NCBI GenBank assembly: GCA_964370965.1
Contig: CAYJLW010000010.1
Coordinates: 1-64,000, forward strand
Direction: 5' to 3'
DNA from: CAYJLW01 sp964370965
Lineage (GTDB): Bacteria; Actinomycetota; Acidimicrobiia; UBA2766
Length of the DNA: 64,000 bases
Shown here: piece after piece, positions 22,402 to 31,723 of the stretch
Position numbering within the stretch: the first letter of the stretch is position 1
Layout of the letters: every line of letters starts with the position of its first letter
Made by a program: the position numbers and the translations under genes
The notes under the pieces: model-generated
Database searches by the model: none
What the model saw: the letters and a program-made list of their open reading frames with translations, nothing else
Told to the model about the DNA's origin: nothing

Positions 22402-24507
22402 TCACGCCCGCAGCGGCATCCGGATCCCCCGCAGGATGCGGGCGACCTCGTGCATCGTCGTGCGCCCCAGCGAGGCCGCCTGGATGCCCGCGTCCCAGAG
22501 GCTGGAGAAGCCCTCCGCGTAGGCGATGCGGGCGACGTCGGTGTCCGAAACGCCCCTGCCCAGCATGTCCCTGATCGCATCGCTCACGGGGAGCACCTCA
22601 TAGAGGCCCATCCGACCACGGAAGCCGGTCTCGCCGCAGGCGGGACACCCCCGGCCCGCCCGCCAGTCGGCGTCCCCGGGCAGGTCGATGCCGAGCTCGG
22701 CGGCGACGTCGACGGGAACGGCGACCGCCTCGGCGCAGGAGTCACAGACCCGCCGCACGAGGCGCTGGGCCGCGACCAGGGTGACCGCCGAGCCCACCAT
22801 GTACGGCTCCATACCCATGTCGACGAGGCGCGTGAGCGTGGCGGGGGCGTCGTTCGTGTGGATGGTGGAGAGGACTATGTGGCCGGTGAGTGCCGCTCGC
22901 AGCGCGATGGACGCGGTCTCGTTGTCCCGCACCTCACCCACCATGACGACGTCGGGATCCTGGCGGAGGACCGCCCGGAGCGCCGCCGGGAACGTGAAGC
23001 CGATCTTCTCGTCTATCTGGACCTGCGTGGCCGCACTGAGATCCCGCTCGATGGGGTCCTCGAGAGTGACGAGGTTGAGCTCGGGCGACGCCACCTCCTC
23101 CAGGGCGGCGTAGAGGGTGGTCGTCTTGCCCGACCCCGTGGGGCCGCTTATGAGCACGAGACCCTGCCGGCCGGTCACGGCCGCCCGCAGCATCTCGAGA
23201 GGGGTGCCCCCGAGGCCCGTTGCCGCGAGCGTGGGGATGCTCTCGGAGCGGTCGACGAGGCGGAGCACGACCTTCTCACCGTACGCCGAAGGCATCACTG
23301 ACACCCGGGCGTCGAGGATGCGGTCGCGCAGCTTCAGATGGGCGCGGCCGTCCTGAGGCCGGCGCCGCTCGGCGATGTCGAGCTCCGAGATGATCTTCAC
23401 CCGACTCACGAGTGCCGGGTGGATGTCCGAGTCGGCGTGAAAGAGGGGTCGCAGGTGGCCGTCGACCCGGATGCGCATCATGACCCGGTCGGCCTTGGGC
23501 TCGATGTGGAGGTCCGACGCCCGCCGGCGGGCGGCCTCGGCGAGCACCATGTCGAGGAGCTGCTCCGCGCTCGCCTCCGGAGCCCGGGCAGCCCCCTGGC
23601 TCATGTCCCCCGCACCGAGACGGGTGACCGCCCGGTCGAGCGCGGAGGGGAGAGCGACGGCGGCCTGCACCCTGAGACCGGTGACGATACGGATGTCGTC
23701 GAGGCCCACGACGTCGGTGGGATCGGCCATCGCCACCCGCAACTCGCCGTCGGCGGAGAACTCGAAAGGCACGGCGCGGAGGCGGGCGGCGTCCTCGACG
23801 GTGATCGTCTCGCGGGCTTGGCGGTCGATCACCTTGCTGTCGAGATCGACGAAGGGCACGTGGAGGCGGCGGCCCAGCGCGAACGTGATCTCCTCCTCGC
23901 TCACCTTGCCCATCTCGATGAGAACCGTTCCCAGGCGCCGACGACCCAGGGAGGCCTGCTGGATGCGGAGGGCCTCCATCAGCGTCTCGGTCGTGATCAC
24001 GTCGTCCTCGACGAGGATCTCCCCGAGGCGTTTCGCCGTCTCCGGCCGCTCCGGAGCGGAGGCGGGCACCGGCGACGGCCGCGGGGGGCCAGGCAGTTGC
24101 GGAGGAGCCGCCACGGATGTCACCGGGACGGCCGGTCCCGGCGACGGCGTCTCTGGCAGGTACACCCGGTGAGGGATGGGTGCGACGGCCGGAGCTGTGG
24201 GAGCACTCCCTGCCGGCGGGCCCGGGCCCGCAGGAGGGGGCGGGGGCCACACACCCGCCACCGGGGGGGACGCCACCCGAGGGGACGCCGCCGGTGCGGG
24301 AGGGGGCGGCGGCGGGGGCGCGGCCACCAAGGGGGGCCCAGAGGAGTGGGGCGGGGGGGCCAGCCGCCCGAGGGCATCGAACGCCCCCAAGGCGTCTGCT
24401 GCGGAAGGGGCCTGTCGGAACGGTCCCCCGGCGTCAAAGCGGGAGAAGCACCGGTTGCACCACTGCGCCCCGTCCGGGTTCAAAGCGTCACATGCAGGAC
24501 ATCGCAC
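22402..24507 (-). CDS. type II/IV secretion ATPase (PilB/GspE) with N-terminal zinc ribbon
   Basis: This 701-aa hexameric ATPase is of the PilB/GspE type, which powers pilus assembly or type II secretion. It starts with a zinc ribbon (CPACDALNPDGAQWCNRC) and a proline-rich linker of about 110 residues. An MshEN/GspE-N domain follows (KRLGEILVEDDVITTETL), then the ATPase core: Walker A GPTGSGKTTTLYAA, Walker B DPDVVMVGEVRD, His box TGHIVLSTIHTNDA and the metal-binding CDSC and GCPACGETGFRGR. The start is GTG 24507 with GGAGGCGG upstream. No pilin, PilC or PilT gene is adjacent. The zinc-ribbon/proline addition is unusual and also appears at 34252-35058. Confidence 0.9.
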   Translation of the reverse strand: MRCPACDALNPDGAQWCNRCFSRFDAGGPFRQAPSAADALGAFDALGRLAPPPHSSGPPLVAAPPPPPPPAPAASPRVASPPVAGVWPPPPPAGPGPPAGSAPTAPAVAPIPHRVYLPETPSPGPAVPVTSVAAPPQLPGPPRPSPVPASAPERPETAKRLGEILVEDDVITTETLMEALRIQQASLGRRRLGTVLIEMGKVSEEEITFALGRRLHVPFVDLDSKVIDRQARETITVEDAARLRAVPFEFSADGELRVAMADPTDVVGLDDIRIVTGLRVQAAVALPSALDRAVTRLGAGDMSQGAARAPEASAEQLLDMVLAEAARRRASDLHIEPKADRVMMRIRVDGHLRPLFHADSDIHPALVSRVKIISELDIAERRRPQDGRAHLKLRDRILDARVSVMPSAYGEKVVLRLVDRSESIPTLAATGLGGTPLEMLRAAVTGRQGLVLISGPTGSGKTTTLYAALEEVASPELNLVTLEDPIERDLSAATQVQIDEKIGFTFPAALRAVLRQDPDVVMVGEVRDNETASIALRAALTGHIVLSTIHTNDAPATLTRLVDMGMEPYMVGSAVTLVAAQRLVRRVCDSCAEAVAVPVDVAAELGIDLPGDADWRAGRGCPACGETGFRGRMGLYEVLPVSDAIRDMLGRGVSDTDVARIAYAEGFSSLWDAGIQAASLGRTTMHEVARILRGIRMPLRA

Positions 24508-24584
24508 TGGTCCGCCTCCACGTCCCCTGTCTCTTCATCGAAGCGCCCGCCCCCGGACTTGACAAGCGCCGGGGACGAGACCTC

Positions 24585-25766
24585 CTACAGGTCGGCGTCG
24601 AGGGCGCGGCGGATCCCCCGGACGGCCTGGCCGATGCGCTGCTCGTTCTCGACGAGGGCGAAGCGCACGAACCCGTCGCCGCCGGGACCGAAGCCCACCC
24701 CCGGGGACACAGCCACCTTGGCCTCCCGGACGAGGCGCACCGCGAACTCGAGGGACCCGAGGTCGCGATACCGCTCCGGGATGGGCGCCCACACGAACAT
24801 GGTCCCCTTTGGCCTCTGCACGTCGGGCCAGCCGATGCGGTCGAGACCGTCGCAGAGGGCGTCCCGACGCACCTTGTAGATGTCGTTGACGACCTTCGGG
24901 TAGTCCGACGCCTCGTTCATCGCCACGATGGCGGCGATCTGGATGGGCTGGAACGTGCCGTAGTCGAGGTAGGACTTGAGCTTCTGGAGTGCCGCCACGA
25001 TCTCGGCGTTGCCCACGAGGAACCCGACCCGCCACCCCGGCATGGAGAACGACTTCGTGAGCGTGTAGAGCTCCACTCCCACGTCCTTGGCGCCCGGGAT
25101 CTCGAGCAGGCTGGGCGGCTGGTAGCCGTCGAAGGACACGTCCGCGTAGGCGAAGTCGTGCACGAGGAGGACGTCGTTCTCCTTGGCGAAGGCCACGAGA
25201 CGCTCGAAGAAGGACCGGTCGACGCAGTAGGTCGTGGGGTTGTGGGGGAAGGACGTGATGATCACCCGGGCCCGGGGCCAAGCGCGTTCGTACGCCTCCT
25301 CGAGATTGGCGAAGAAGTCCTCGACGTGGGGACCGAGACCGACCTGGGTGACCTCGGCGCCCGCCAGGAACGGGGCGTAGAGGTGGATCGGATACGACGG
25401 CGTGGGGACGATCACGCCGTCACCGGGTTGGGCGAGCACCCACATGAGGTGCGCGAGTCCCTCCTTGGCGCCGATGGTGACGATCGCCTCGCGGTCCGGG
25501 TCGAGCTGCACGCCGAACTTGCGCCCGTAGAGGTCACAGACGGCCTTGCGCAGCTTCGGGATGCCGCGGCTCGCCGAGTAGCGGTGGTTGCGGGGATTGC
25601 GCACCGCCTCGCAGAGCTTGTCGACGGCGATGTCCGGGGAGGGGATGTCCGGGTTGCCGAAGCCGAGGTCGATGATGTCCGCGCCGTCGCGGCGGGCCTG
25701 CAGCTTCAGGGCGTCGACCGTGGCGAACACGTAGGGCGGAAGGTTCTGGATGCGCCGGAACTCCAT
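24585..25766 (-). CDS. class I/II PLP-dependent aminotransferase (alanine-type)
   Basis: This 393-aa fold-type I aminotransferase is similar in layout to AlaC-type glutamate-pyruvate and LL-diaminopimelate-like enzymes. MEFRRIQNLPPYVFATVDAL at the N-terminus, GFGNPDIPSP and YSASRGIPKLRKA are typical of that subgroup. The PLP lysine lies in TLTKSFSMPGWRVGF, with HNPTT and an arginine in FVRFALVEN for the substrate carboxylate. A TACGAT box ends six bases before the ATG at 25766. It likely makes alanine from pyruvate and glutamate; the exact amino acid is inferred. Confidence 0.9.
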   Translation of the reverse strand: MEFRRIQNLPPYVFATVDALKLQARRDGADIIDLGFGNPDIPSPDIAVDKLCEAVRNPRNHRYSASRGIPKLRKAVCDLYGRKFGVQLDPDREAIVTIGAKEGLAHLMWVLAQPGDGVIVPTPSYPIHLYAPFLAGAEVTQVGLGPHVEDFFANLEEAYERAWPRARVIITSFPHNPTTYCVDRSFFERLVAFAKENDVLLVHDFAYADVSFDGYQPPSLLEIPGAKDVGVELYTLTKSFSMPGWRVGFLVGNAEIVAALQKLKSYLDYGTFQPIQIAAIVAMNEASDYPKVVNDIYKVRRDALCDGLDRIGWPDVQRPKGTMFVWAPIPERYRDLGSLEFAVRLVREAKVAVSPGVGFGPGGDGFVRFALVENEQRIGQAVRGIRRALDADL

Positions 25767-25772
25767 CCGCCC

Positions 25773-25778
25773 ATCGTA
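25773..25778 (-). promoter_or_regulatory. -10 box TACGAT of the aminotransferase
   Basis: On the minus strand TACGAT ends six bases before the start codon, again the leaderless spacing. Confidence 0.45.
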
Positions 25779-25840
25779 ACCGACGGGCTCCGCGCCCATG
25801 GGCTGGAAGGCGCTCCCCCGGGCCGCGAGCCCCCGGCGCC

Positions 25841-26593
25841 TCAGCGTTCCCCCGCTCTCAGGAGGTCCACCATCTCGGCCAACGCCGGGAGCTCCGCGTG
25901 GTCCACGACGCCGAGCACGAGGTCGTCCGCCCCCGCTGCCACGTACTCGCCGAGGGCGCCGGCGAGGGCCGCCGGGGTCCCCGAGATGACGCCGGTCCGC
26001 GACCCCGCCACGCTCACGTTGCCCCCCCAGCTCACCGTCCTCCCACTCGCTGCCGCCGCCGTAGCCGCCCGCCGCACCTCCTCCGGCGGAGCGCCCCAGA
26101 GGTTGTGCCCGTCGGCGTGGGCGACGAGGGCCCTCGCCCGCGGGCCGCGCCCCCCCACCCAGACCGTAAGACCGGTCGCCTTCAGCCCCCGGATCGTCGC
26201 CAGGGCCAGGGTCGCGCGCTCGTCCGCACCGGGGTAGGTGATGCCGTAGGAGATGTTCTCGTCCCGCGAGAGACGGTCTGCGATCCCGACGCCGACGACC
26301 ACGTCGCGCCCCGGGCAGGCGGCCGCCAGGGTGCGGGCCGCTGCCACGGCCACGGCCGGGGGGCGCAACGTGGACCGCAGCACGAGGGGGCCGAGGCCGA
26401 TGCGCACGGTTTCGGCGGCCACAGCGGCGAGCACGGCGGTGGACTCCAGGACGGGACGCTCCCGGTCCCGCCCCAAAGGGAACACGTGGTCGTAGACCGC
26501 GACCCTGTCGAAACCGAGCGCCTCCGCCTCGCGGGCGGCGACGACGAACGCCGCGTCGAACCGGAACTGCGGAAGGCTGACGGCCACGGTCAC
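25841..26593 (-). CDS. LLM-family (probably F420-dependent) oxidoreductase
   Basis: This 250-aa protein has the luciferase-like monooxygenase TIM-barrel fold. In actinobacteria most such proteins use coenzyme F420. The start VTVAVSLPQF and segments EALGFDRVAVYDHVFPLG, VRIGLGPLVLRSTLRPPAV and GADDLVLGVVDH follow the family. It is somewhat short for the family. The GTG at 26593 lies five bases after the ROK kinase stop, so the two are cotranscribed. Cofactor choice is inferred from family tendency, and the substrate is unknown. Confidence 0.82.
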   Translation of the reverse strand: MTVAVSLPQFRFDAAFVVAAREAEALGFDRVAVYDHVFPLGRDRERPVLESTAVLAAVAAETVRIGLGPLVLRSTLRPPAVAVAAARTLAAACPGRDVVVGVGIADRLSRDENISYGITYPGADERATLALATIRGLKATGLTVWVGGRGPRARALVAHADGHNLWGAPPEEVRRAATAAAASGRTVSWGGNVSVAGSRTGVISGTPAALAGALGEYVAAGADDLVLGVVDHAELPALAEMVDLLRAGER

Positions 26594-26598
26594 CGGAC

Positions 26599-27567
26599 TC
26601 AGACGGCCACCCCCGCCGCCCGGAAGGCCACGAGCGCCGCGCCCACGGCACCGGACCAGGGCCCGAACGCCGCTGCCAGCACGGGCACGTCCGGTCGGAA
26701 GGCCGCCCCGCTGAGGCGGGCACCCAGACGTTCGCGTACAGGACCGAGGACGACGTCCCCGGCGGCGACAACGCCCCCACCCATCACGACACGGGCGGGA
26801 TCGAGGCACTGCACGAGACCGGCAAGACCGATCGCGACCCAGTCCGCGTACTCCGCGACCACGGCGTGGGCGAGGGGATCTCCCGCCTCCGCGGCGGCGA
26901 CAGCGTGGCGACCGGTGACGGCGGCGCCGTCACCCCCGGCCAGGTCCAGGATGCGGGCCCCGGCGGGCTCCCCCGCGGCGTCGCGCGCCATGCGGTCCAG
27001 AGCCCGCCCGGACGCCACGGCCTCCCAGTGGCCCCGCTCACCGCAGGCGCACCTGGGGCCCCCCACGTGGACCATCATGTGCCCGATCTCCCCGGCGAAC
27101 CCGTGCGCCCCCGCGAAAGGTGCGCCGGCGGCGATGATGCCGCCCCCGATCCCGGTGCCGAGAGTCACCATGAGGAGGTCCCCGCAGCGCTCCCCGGCCC
27201 CGAGGTCGTGCTCGGCGAGGGCGGCGCAGTCGGCGTCGTTGGCGGCAACCGCGTCGAGCCCCGTGCGCGCCGTGATCGCGTCCGTCACGGCTGCGCGGCG
27301 CAGCGCCACGTTCGGTCCGTAGACGAGTTCGCCGCGGTCCCGCTCGACGAGACCGGCCAGTCCCGCCCCCACGCCCACGACGTGGGCGTCACCCGCTCTT
27401 TCGAGAGCCGCCGCGGCGGCGGCGCACACGCCTTCGAGCTGGCCGGCGGAATCCATTCCCGGTGTCTCGAGGACGATCCGGTCCACGACCGTGCCGTCGA
27501 CACCCACGAGGGCGGCGCCCGTCTTCGTCCCGCCCAGGTCGAGACCGATCGAGAGCGGGACGGACAC
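26599..27567 (-). CDS. ROK-family sugar kinase (glucokinase-like)
   Basis: This 322-aa ROK kinase probably phosphorylates glucose or a related sugar. It has the ATP-binding GLDLGGTKTGAALV, the sugar-binding ANDADCAALAEH, GTGIGGGII and the ROK zinc motif CACGERGHWEAVASGRAL. The GTG start at 27567 sits one base after the stop of the upstream small membrane protein. Its neighbours (eRF1-like protein, membrane protein, LLM oxidoreductase) give no clear pathway. Confidence 0.9.
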   Translation of the reverse strand: MSVPLSIGLDLGGTKTGAALVGVDGTVVDRIVLETPGMDSAGQLEGVCAAAAAALERAGDAHVVGVGAGLAGLVERDRGELVYGPNVALRRAAVTDAITARTGLDAVAANDADCAALAEHDLGAGERCGDLLMVTLGTGIGGGIIAAGAPFAGAHGFAGEIGHMMVHVGGPRCACGERGHWEAVASGRALDRMARDAAGEPAGARILDLAGGDGAAVTGRHAVAAAEAGDPLAHAVVAEYADWVAIGLAGLVQCLDPARVVMGGGVVAAGDVVLGPVRERLGARLSGAAFRPDVPVLAAAFGPWSGAVGAALVAFRAAGVAV

Positions 27568-27568
27568 T

Positions 27569-27928
27569 TCAGTCCCCGGGCCGGGAGAGGCGGACGTCGG
27601 CCTTCTTGGCGCCGAGTCCCCTCAGGACCCCCTCGAGGCGGAGCTCGCTCTCGCGGATGTCGATGTCGCGCCGGTCGATCATCTTGTCCGTGGTGACGAC
27701 CGTGAGCTCCACCGCGGTGGCGCCGTCGAGGACATCGCGCAGGTCGTGGTCCACTCCTCGACTGCCGGATCCGACGACGAGCAGCCAGATCGCCACGACG
27801 ACCACAGCGACCGCTCCCACCCACCAGGGGATCTTGAACCCGACGATCGCCCGCCCGACGCTGCGCTCGGATCCCGGCCCGGGCTCCCGCAGGGGACCGG
27901 CCCCGGCAGGCGGCTGTTGCGGCTCCAT
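27569..27928 (-). CDS. single-pass membrane protein, unknown function
   Basis: This 119-aa protein has a proline-rich cytoplasmic N-terminus, one strong transmembrane helix (WWVGAVAVVVVAIWLLVVG, about residues 35-53) and a small outer domain that is probably alpha/beta (ELTVVTTDKMIDRRDIDIRE). The ATG at 27928 has GAGGAGG five bases upstream. It lies between the eRF1-like gene (25 bases) and the ROK kinase (1 base) in one operon. No family recognised. Confidence 0.75.
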   Translation of the reverse strand: MEPQQPPAGAGPLREPGPGSERSVGRAIVGFKIPWWVGAVAVVVVAIWLLVVGSGSRGVDHDLRDVLDGATAVELTVVTTDKMIDRRDIDIRESELRLEGVLRGLGAKKADVRLSRPGD

Positions 27929-27953
27929 GGCGCCTCCTCTTCCCCTTGGGCGA

Positions 27954-29090
27954 TCAGAACCGCAGGAGCGCCCCGATGCGTCCCATCACGTCCACGTCCG
28001 CAGAATCCCGCAGCATCCGCACGGCGGCACCCTCGTTCACTGCGGCGTCGATCGCCTCCTCGACGACGTCATCGAGCCATTCGAGCTCCGTGGCGCAACG
28101 GTCGCAGGCCGGGCCCACGGCCCGCAGCGCGCCACACCCCGGACAGCGCCACCCGCCGGTGGCGAAGCCGGCGGAGACGACCAGGGTCTCGACACGGCGA
28201 TCGGCGAGAGCGTCGAGCGTGCCGGCGAGACCCACGGTGCCCTTTCGGCTCCCGCCGGCCGCGGAGCGGAGCGCCGCGATGAGGTCCCGCTCCCGGTCGG
28301 CCTCCATGGCGGCGTCCAGGGCGTCGCACGCAGCGACCACGTCCTCGTTGCCGGCACCGGGCCCGCAGGGGATCCGGCCCACGATCCGCCGCCGGACGTC
28401 ACCCGCCATCACCCGCTCGAGCTCGGCCACGGTCGACTCCTGACCGCCGAGCACGACGTCACGCGTGCCCTCGCCGTGGACCACGGCAGCGAGGTCGCCC
28501 GCCACGTGGGCGAGGTGGCGCACCACTTCGTGTTCGCGCGACTGCTGCACCTTGGTGGCGCCCCGATCCTGGTGTCCCATGTCGACGCCCCGGGGCAGGG
28601 GGTCGGTCTCCTCTGAGAGGGGCACCACTTCGCCGTCGTCGACGACGAGGACCCTGCCGCGCTCCCGGTCCGCGAGGGCGACCGCAAAGCGGTATCCGGC
28701 GGCGAGGACCTCCTCAAGAGGCCCGTTGACAGGCGAGTGGTTGTAGCGGACCTGGCTGCGCACGGGCCTCCGGAGCTCGAAGGTGCGCGTGAACCCGATG
28801 GCCTCACAGGAGAACATGGCGAGGCCCCTCGTGGCGCCCCGGTCCCACCCCGCCAGGAAGCGCTCGCAGCGGTCGAGGTCGGCCTGCGCAGCGACACGCA
28901 CATCCTTGTCCAGATCCATGGCGTCTAGCTGCGAGCGACCCCGCTTGAGCGCGAGGCGTGTTTCCTCCTCGAGATCAGTGTGGCGGGGCAGGCGGCGGCC
29001 GTCGGTGTCCAAGAACACGCTCACCACGAGGTGTCGGCGAGATCGAACAGCGGCCAGCTCCCTGATGTCACCTGCGGTGAGCCGTGGCAT
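27954..29090 (-). CDS. eRF1/Vms1-like (BaeRF-type) protein with zinc ribbon
   Basis: This 378-aa protein resembles bacterial release-factor-1-like (BaeRF) proteins related to Vms1/ANKZF1, which act on stalled ribosome or peptidyl-tRNA complexes. Segments that fit are the N-terminal VSVFLDTDGRRLPRH, the central GYRFAVALADRERGRVLVVD, and GHQDRGATKVQQSREHEVV, which corresponds to the Gln-bearing loop. A C-terminal zinc ribbon (CPGCGALRAVGPACDRC) sits within the last domain. The ATG at 29090 has GAGGGGG upstream. A -35/-10 pair lies at 29136-29164. The precise activity is inferred from fold. Confidence 0.72.
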   Translation of the reverse strand: MPRLTAGDIRELAAVRSRRHLVVSVFLDTDGRRLPRHTDLEEETRLALKRGRSQLDAMDLDKDVRVAAQADLDRCERFLAGWDRGATRGLAMFSCEAIGFTRTFELRRPVRSQVRYNHSPVNGPLEEVLAAGYRFAVALADRERGRVLVVDDGEVVPLSEETDPLPRGVDMGHQDRGATKVQQSREHEVVRHLAHVAGDLAAVVHGEGTRDVVLGGQESTVAELERVMAGDVRRRIVGRIPCGPGAGNEDVVAACDALDAAMEADRERDLIAALRSAAGGSRKGTVGLAGTLDALADRRVETLVVSAGFATGGWRCPGCGALRAVGPACDRCATELEWLDDVVEEAIDAAVNEGAAVRMLRDSADVDVMGRIGALLRF

Positions 29091-29135
29091 CCAGACCCCC
29101 TCGTGCTCTTGATCGCGGAATCAGCGCGTGCGGCC

Positions 29136-29164
29136 ACACTAGGTGCCCGGACGCGCCCGGACAA
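29136..29164 (-). promoter_or_regulatory. sigma70-type promoter of the eRF1-like operon
   Basis: On the minus strand TTGTCC and TAGTGT are separated by 17 bases, 45 bases upstream of the start codon at 29090 and downstream of the lon stop. Confidence 0.5.
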
Positions 29165-29238
29165 GGGTCGTTGGACTCACGCGGGTCCATCCGCAAGCGG
29201 AGACATGATGCCCGTGACCACACCGACACGGGGGACGC

Positions 29239-31674
29239 CTACGGGAGCGAGTCGTCCACGAGGGCGAGGGCGAGGACCTCGTCGACGTGGGCGGCGAAAA
29301 CGAGGTCGATCTCGTCCCGGACGAACTCCGGGACGTCCACGACGTCCTTGGCGTTGTCCTCGGGCAGGATCACCGTCTTCAGGCCCGCCCGGTGCGCGGC
29401 GAGGACCTTCTCCTTCACGCCCCCGATGGGCAGGACGCGTCCCCGCAGGGTGATCTCGCCCGTCATGCCCACGCTGCGGCGCACGGCCCGGTCCGACAGT
29501 GCCGAGACGAGCGCCGTGGCCATCGTGATCCCGGCCGAGGGACCGTCCTTGGGCACGGCGCCCGCCGGGACGTGGACGTGCACGTCGTGGGTGTCCGCCC
29601 AGTTCGCATCCAGGCCGAGGCGATCGCCGATGCGCCGGGCATAGGTGAGGGCCGCCCGGGCGGACTCCTGCATGACGTCGCCGAGCTGGCCCGTCAGGGT
29701 GAGCTTGCCGGTGCCGGGCACGACCGATGCCTCCACGAACAGGACGTCGCCGCCGGCGGCGGTGACCGCGAGACCGGTGGCCATGCCGACCTCGTCGGCC
29801 TCGGCGGCGAGGTCGGCCTTGAACTTCTCCGGGCCCAGGTACTCCCCCACCTTCTCCTCGTCAATGCGGATCGGGGTGTCGGCACCCTCGACGATCTCGC
29901 GGGCGGCCTTTCGCACGAGGGCGGCGAGCTCGCGGTCGAGACTCCGCACACCCGCCTCCCGCGTGTAGGCGTGGATGGTGAGCTTCACCGCCTCGGGGGT
30001 GAGCTCGGCCTGCTCGCCCGTGACCCCGTGGGCCTCGAGCTCCTTGGGCACGAGATAGCGCTCGGCGATCGCCGCCTTCTCCGGCTCGGTGTACCCCGGC
30101 AGCGTGATCACCTCGAGGCGGTCGAGCAGGGGCCGCGGGATGGTGTCTAGGACGTTGGCCGTGGCGATGAACAGGACCCGGGAAAGGTCGAGGGGGACGT
30201 CGAGGTAATGGTCGCGGAAGCCGTGGTTCTGAGCGGGGTCGAGAACCTCCAGCAGAGCCGCCGCCGGGTCGCCCCGGTAGTCGGCGCCCAGCTTGTCGAT
30301 CTCGTCCAGCATCATCACCGGGTTCATGCTCCCGGCACGACGCAAGGCGGCGACGATGCGCCCCGGCATCGCTCCGATGTACGTGCGCCGGTGCCCTCTG
30401 AGCTCGGCTTCGTCGCGCACTCCCCCGAGGGACATCCGCACGAACTCGCGCCCGAGAGCGCGGGCGATGGATTGGCCGAGCGACGTCTTGCCCACGCCCG
30501 GGGGACCCACGAAGCAGAGGATGGGGCCCGCGAGGTCGCTCTTGAGCTGCCGCACGGCGAGGAACTCCAGGATGCGCTCCTTGGGCTTCTCCAGGCCGTA
30601 GTGGTCCTCGTCCAGGATCTCCCTGGCGCCGGCGACGTCACCGGAGTCCTCGGTCACAACCCCCCAAGGCACGGCGAGCAGCCAGTCGAGGTAGCTGCGG
30701 ATGACGGAGTGCTCGGGCGATGCGGGTGGGACCTTCTCGAGGCGCTTCAACTCGCGGAGCGCTTCGTCCCTGGCCTCCTGGGGCATGACGGAGCCCTCGA
30801 CCTGGGCGCGCAGGTCGGCGACCTCGGCAGTCTCGTCGTCCTCGCCCAGCTCCTTGCGGATGGCGTCGAGCTGGCGACGGAGGAGGAACTCACGCTGCTG
30901 CTGGTCGAGCTCCCCCTGCACCTGCTCGTTGATCTTCGAGCCCATCTCGAGGAGCTCGAGCTCACGCGCCAGGATGCGGAGGATCTCCTCTAGGCGGTCG
31001 GCCACGTCCGCTGTGGCGAGGAGCTCCTGGCGTTTCTCGGTGTCCATGTTGATGTTGGAGGCGAGGAAGTCCGCCAGGACCTCGGGATCGGTGACGTTCA
31101 GCGCCGCCGTCACGAGCTGCTCGGGGAGGTACGGTGCCAGCTCGACCATCCGTTGGAAGGCCGTGAGGACGCTGCGGCGGGTCGCCTCGACCCGGGGACC
31201 TTCGGCTCCCGTGGTCTCCAGGCGGGCCACCCGAGCCCGGAAGTACGGCTCGGTCTCGACGACCTCATCTATGCGGATGCGGCCCACACCCTCGATGACG
31301 ACGCGCAGGGATCCGTCCGGGAAGCGGAACATCTGGATGACCCGCGCCAGCGTCCCGACGTCGTGGAGGTCCGCTGACGTGGGTTCCTCGACGGAGGAGT
31401 CCCGCAGGGCGACCACGGCGAGGAGCTTCTCGTCGTCGCCGCCGCCGAGCACGTCCTCTATGAGGTGCTTCGACTTCGGCCGGCCCACCATGACGGGGGC
31501 GACGATCTCGGGGTAGACGACGGTGTCGCGCAGCGGGAGGAGGGCGACGACCTCAGGCGTCTCGACCAGGTCGTCGCTCCCCGGTTCCCCGCCGCCCACG
31601 GGCACGGCTTCGGGGGCGCCGGCATCGCTGCCGGCAACGGGGATTCCGCCGCGCGTCTCGACGGTGTCGTCCAT
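29239..31674 (-). CDS. lon: ATP-dependent Lon protease
   Basis: This 811-aa LonA-type serine protease degrades misfolded and regulatory proteins. It has an N-terminal substrate-binding domain (VVALLPLRDTVVYPEIVAPV) and coiled-coil region. The AAA+ module carries Walker A GPPGVGKTSLG (about residue 389) and MMLDEIDKLGADYRGDPA. The protease domain has catalytic Ser (about 711) in KDGPSAGITMA and Lys (about 754) in GGVKEKVLAAHRAG. The ATG at 31674 is six bases after a TACACT box. An imperfect HAIR-like inverted repeat at 31724-31744 suggests heat-shock control by HspR, as known for lon in Streptomyces. Confidence 0.97.
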   Translation of the reverse strand: MDDTVETRGGIPVAGSDAGAPEAVPVGGGEPGSDDLVETPEVVALLPLRDTVVYPEIVAPVMVGRPKSKHLIEDVLGGGDDEKLLAVVALRDSSVEEPTSADLHDVGTLARVIQMFRFPDGSLRVVIEGVGRIRIDEVVETEPYFRARVARLETTGAEGPRVEATRRSVLTAFQRMVELAPYLPEQLVTAALNVTDPEVLADFLASNINMDTEKRQELLATADVADRLEEILRILARELELLEMGSKINEQVQGELDQQQREFLLRRQLDAIRKELGEDDETAEVADLRAQVEGSVMPQEARDEALRELKRLEKVPPASPEHSVIRSYLDWLLAVPWGVVTEDSGDVAGAREILDEDHYGLEKPKERILEFLAVRQLKSDLAGPILCFVGPPGVGKTSLGQSIARALGREFVRMSLGGVRDEAELRGHRRTYIGAMPGRIVAALRRAGSMNPVMMLDEIDKLGADYRGDPAAALLEVLDPAQNHGFRDHYLDVPLDLSRVLFIATANVLDTIPRPLLDRLEVITLPGYTEPEKAAIAERYLVPKELEAHGVTGEQAELTPEAVKLTIHAYTREAGVRSLDRELAALVRKAAREIVEGADTPIRIDEEKVGEYLGPEKFKADLAAEADEVGMATGLAVTAAGGDVLFVEASVVPGTGKLTLTGQLGDVMQESARAALTYARRIGDRLGLDANWADTHDVHVHVPAGAVPKDGPSAGITMATALVSALSDRAVRRSVGMTGEITLRGRVLPIGGVKEKVLAAHRAGLKTVILPEDNAKDVVDVPEFVRDEIDLVFAAHVDEVLALALVDDSLP

Positions 31675-31680
31675 GAGGGC

Positions 31681-31686
31681 AGTGTA
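31681..31686 (-). promoter_or_regulatory. -10 box TACACT of lon
   Basis: On the minus strand TACACT ends six bases before the lon ATG, the same hexamer and spacing as the vapB promoter. Confidence 0.5.
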
Positions 31687-31723
31687 GTGATCCTCCCCGC
31701 CTCTCCCGACAGACGCATCTGGA

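Noticed and set aside
27954..29090. A literal GGQ in the eRF1-like protein (VLGGQESTVAEL) as a release-factor catalytic loop
   Set aside because: It lies at the end of a beta strand followed by a helix in the third-domain-like region, where relatives have GGP/AGP-type turns, and not in the catalytic loop region.
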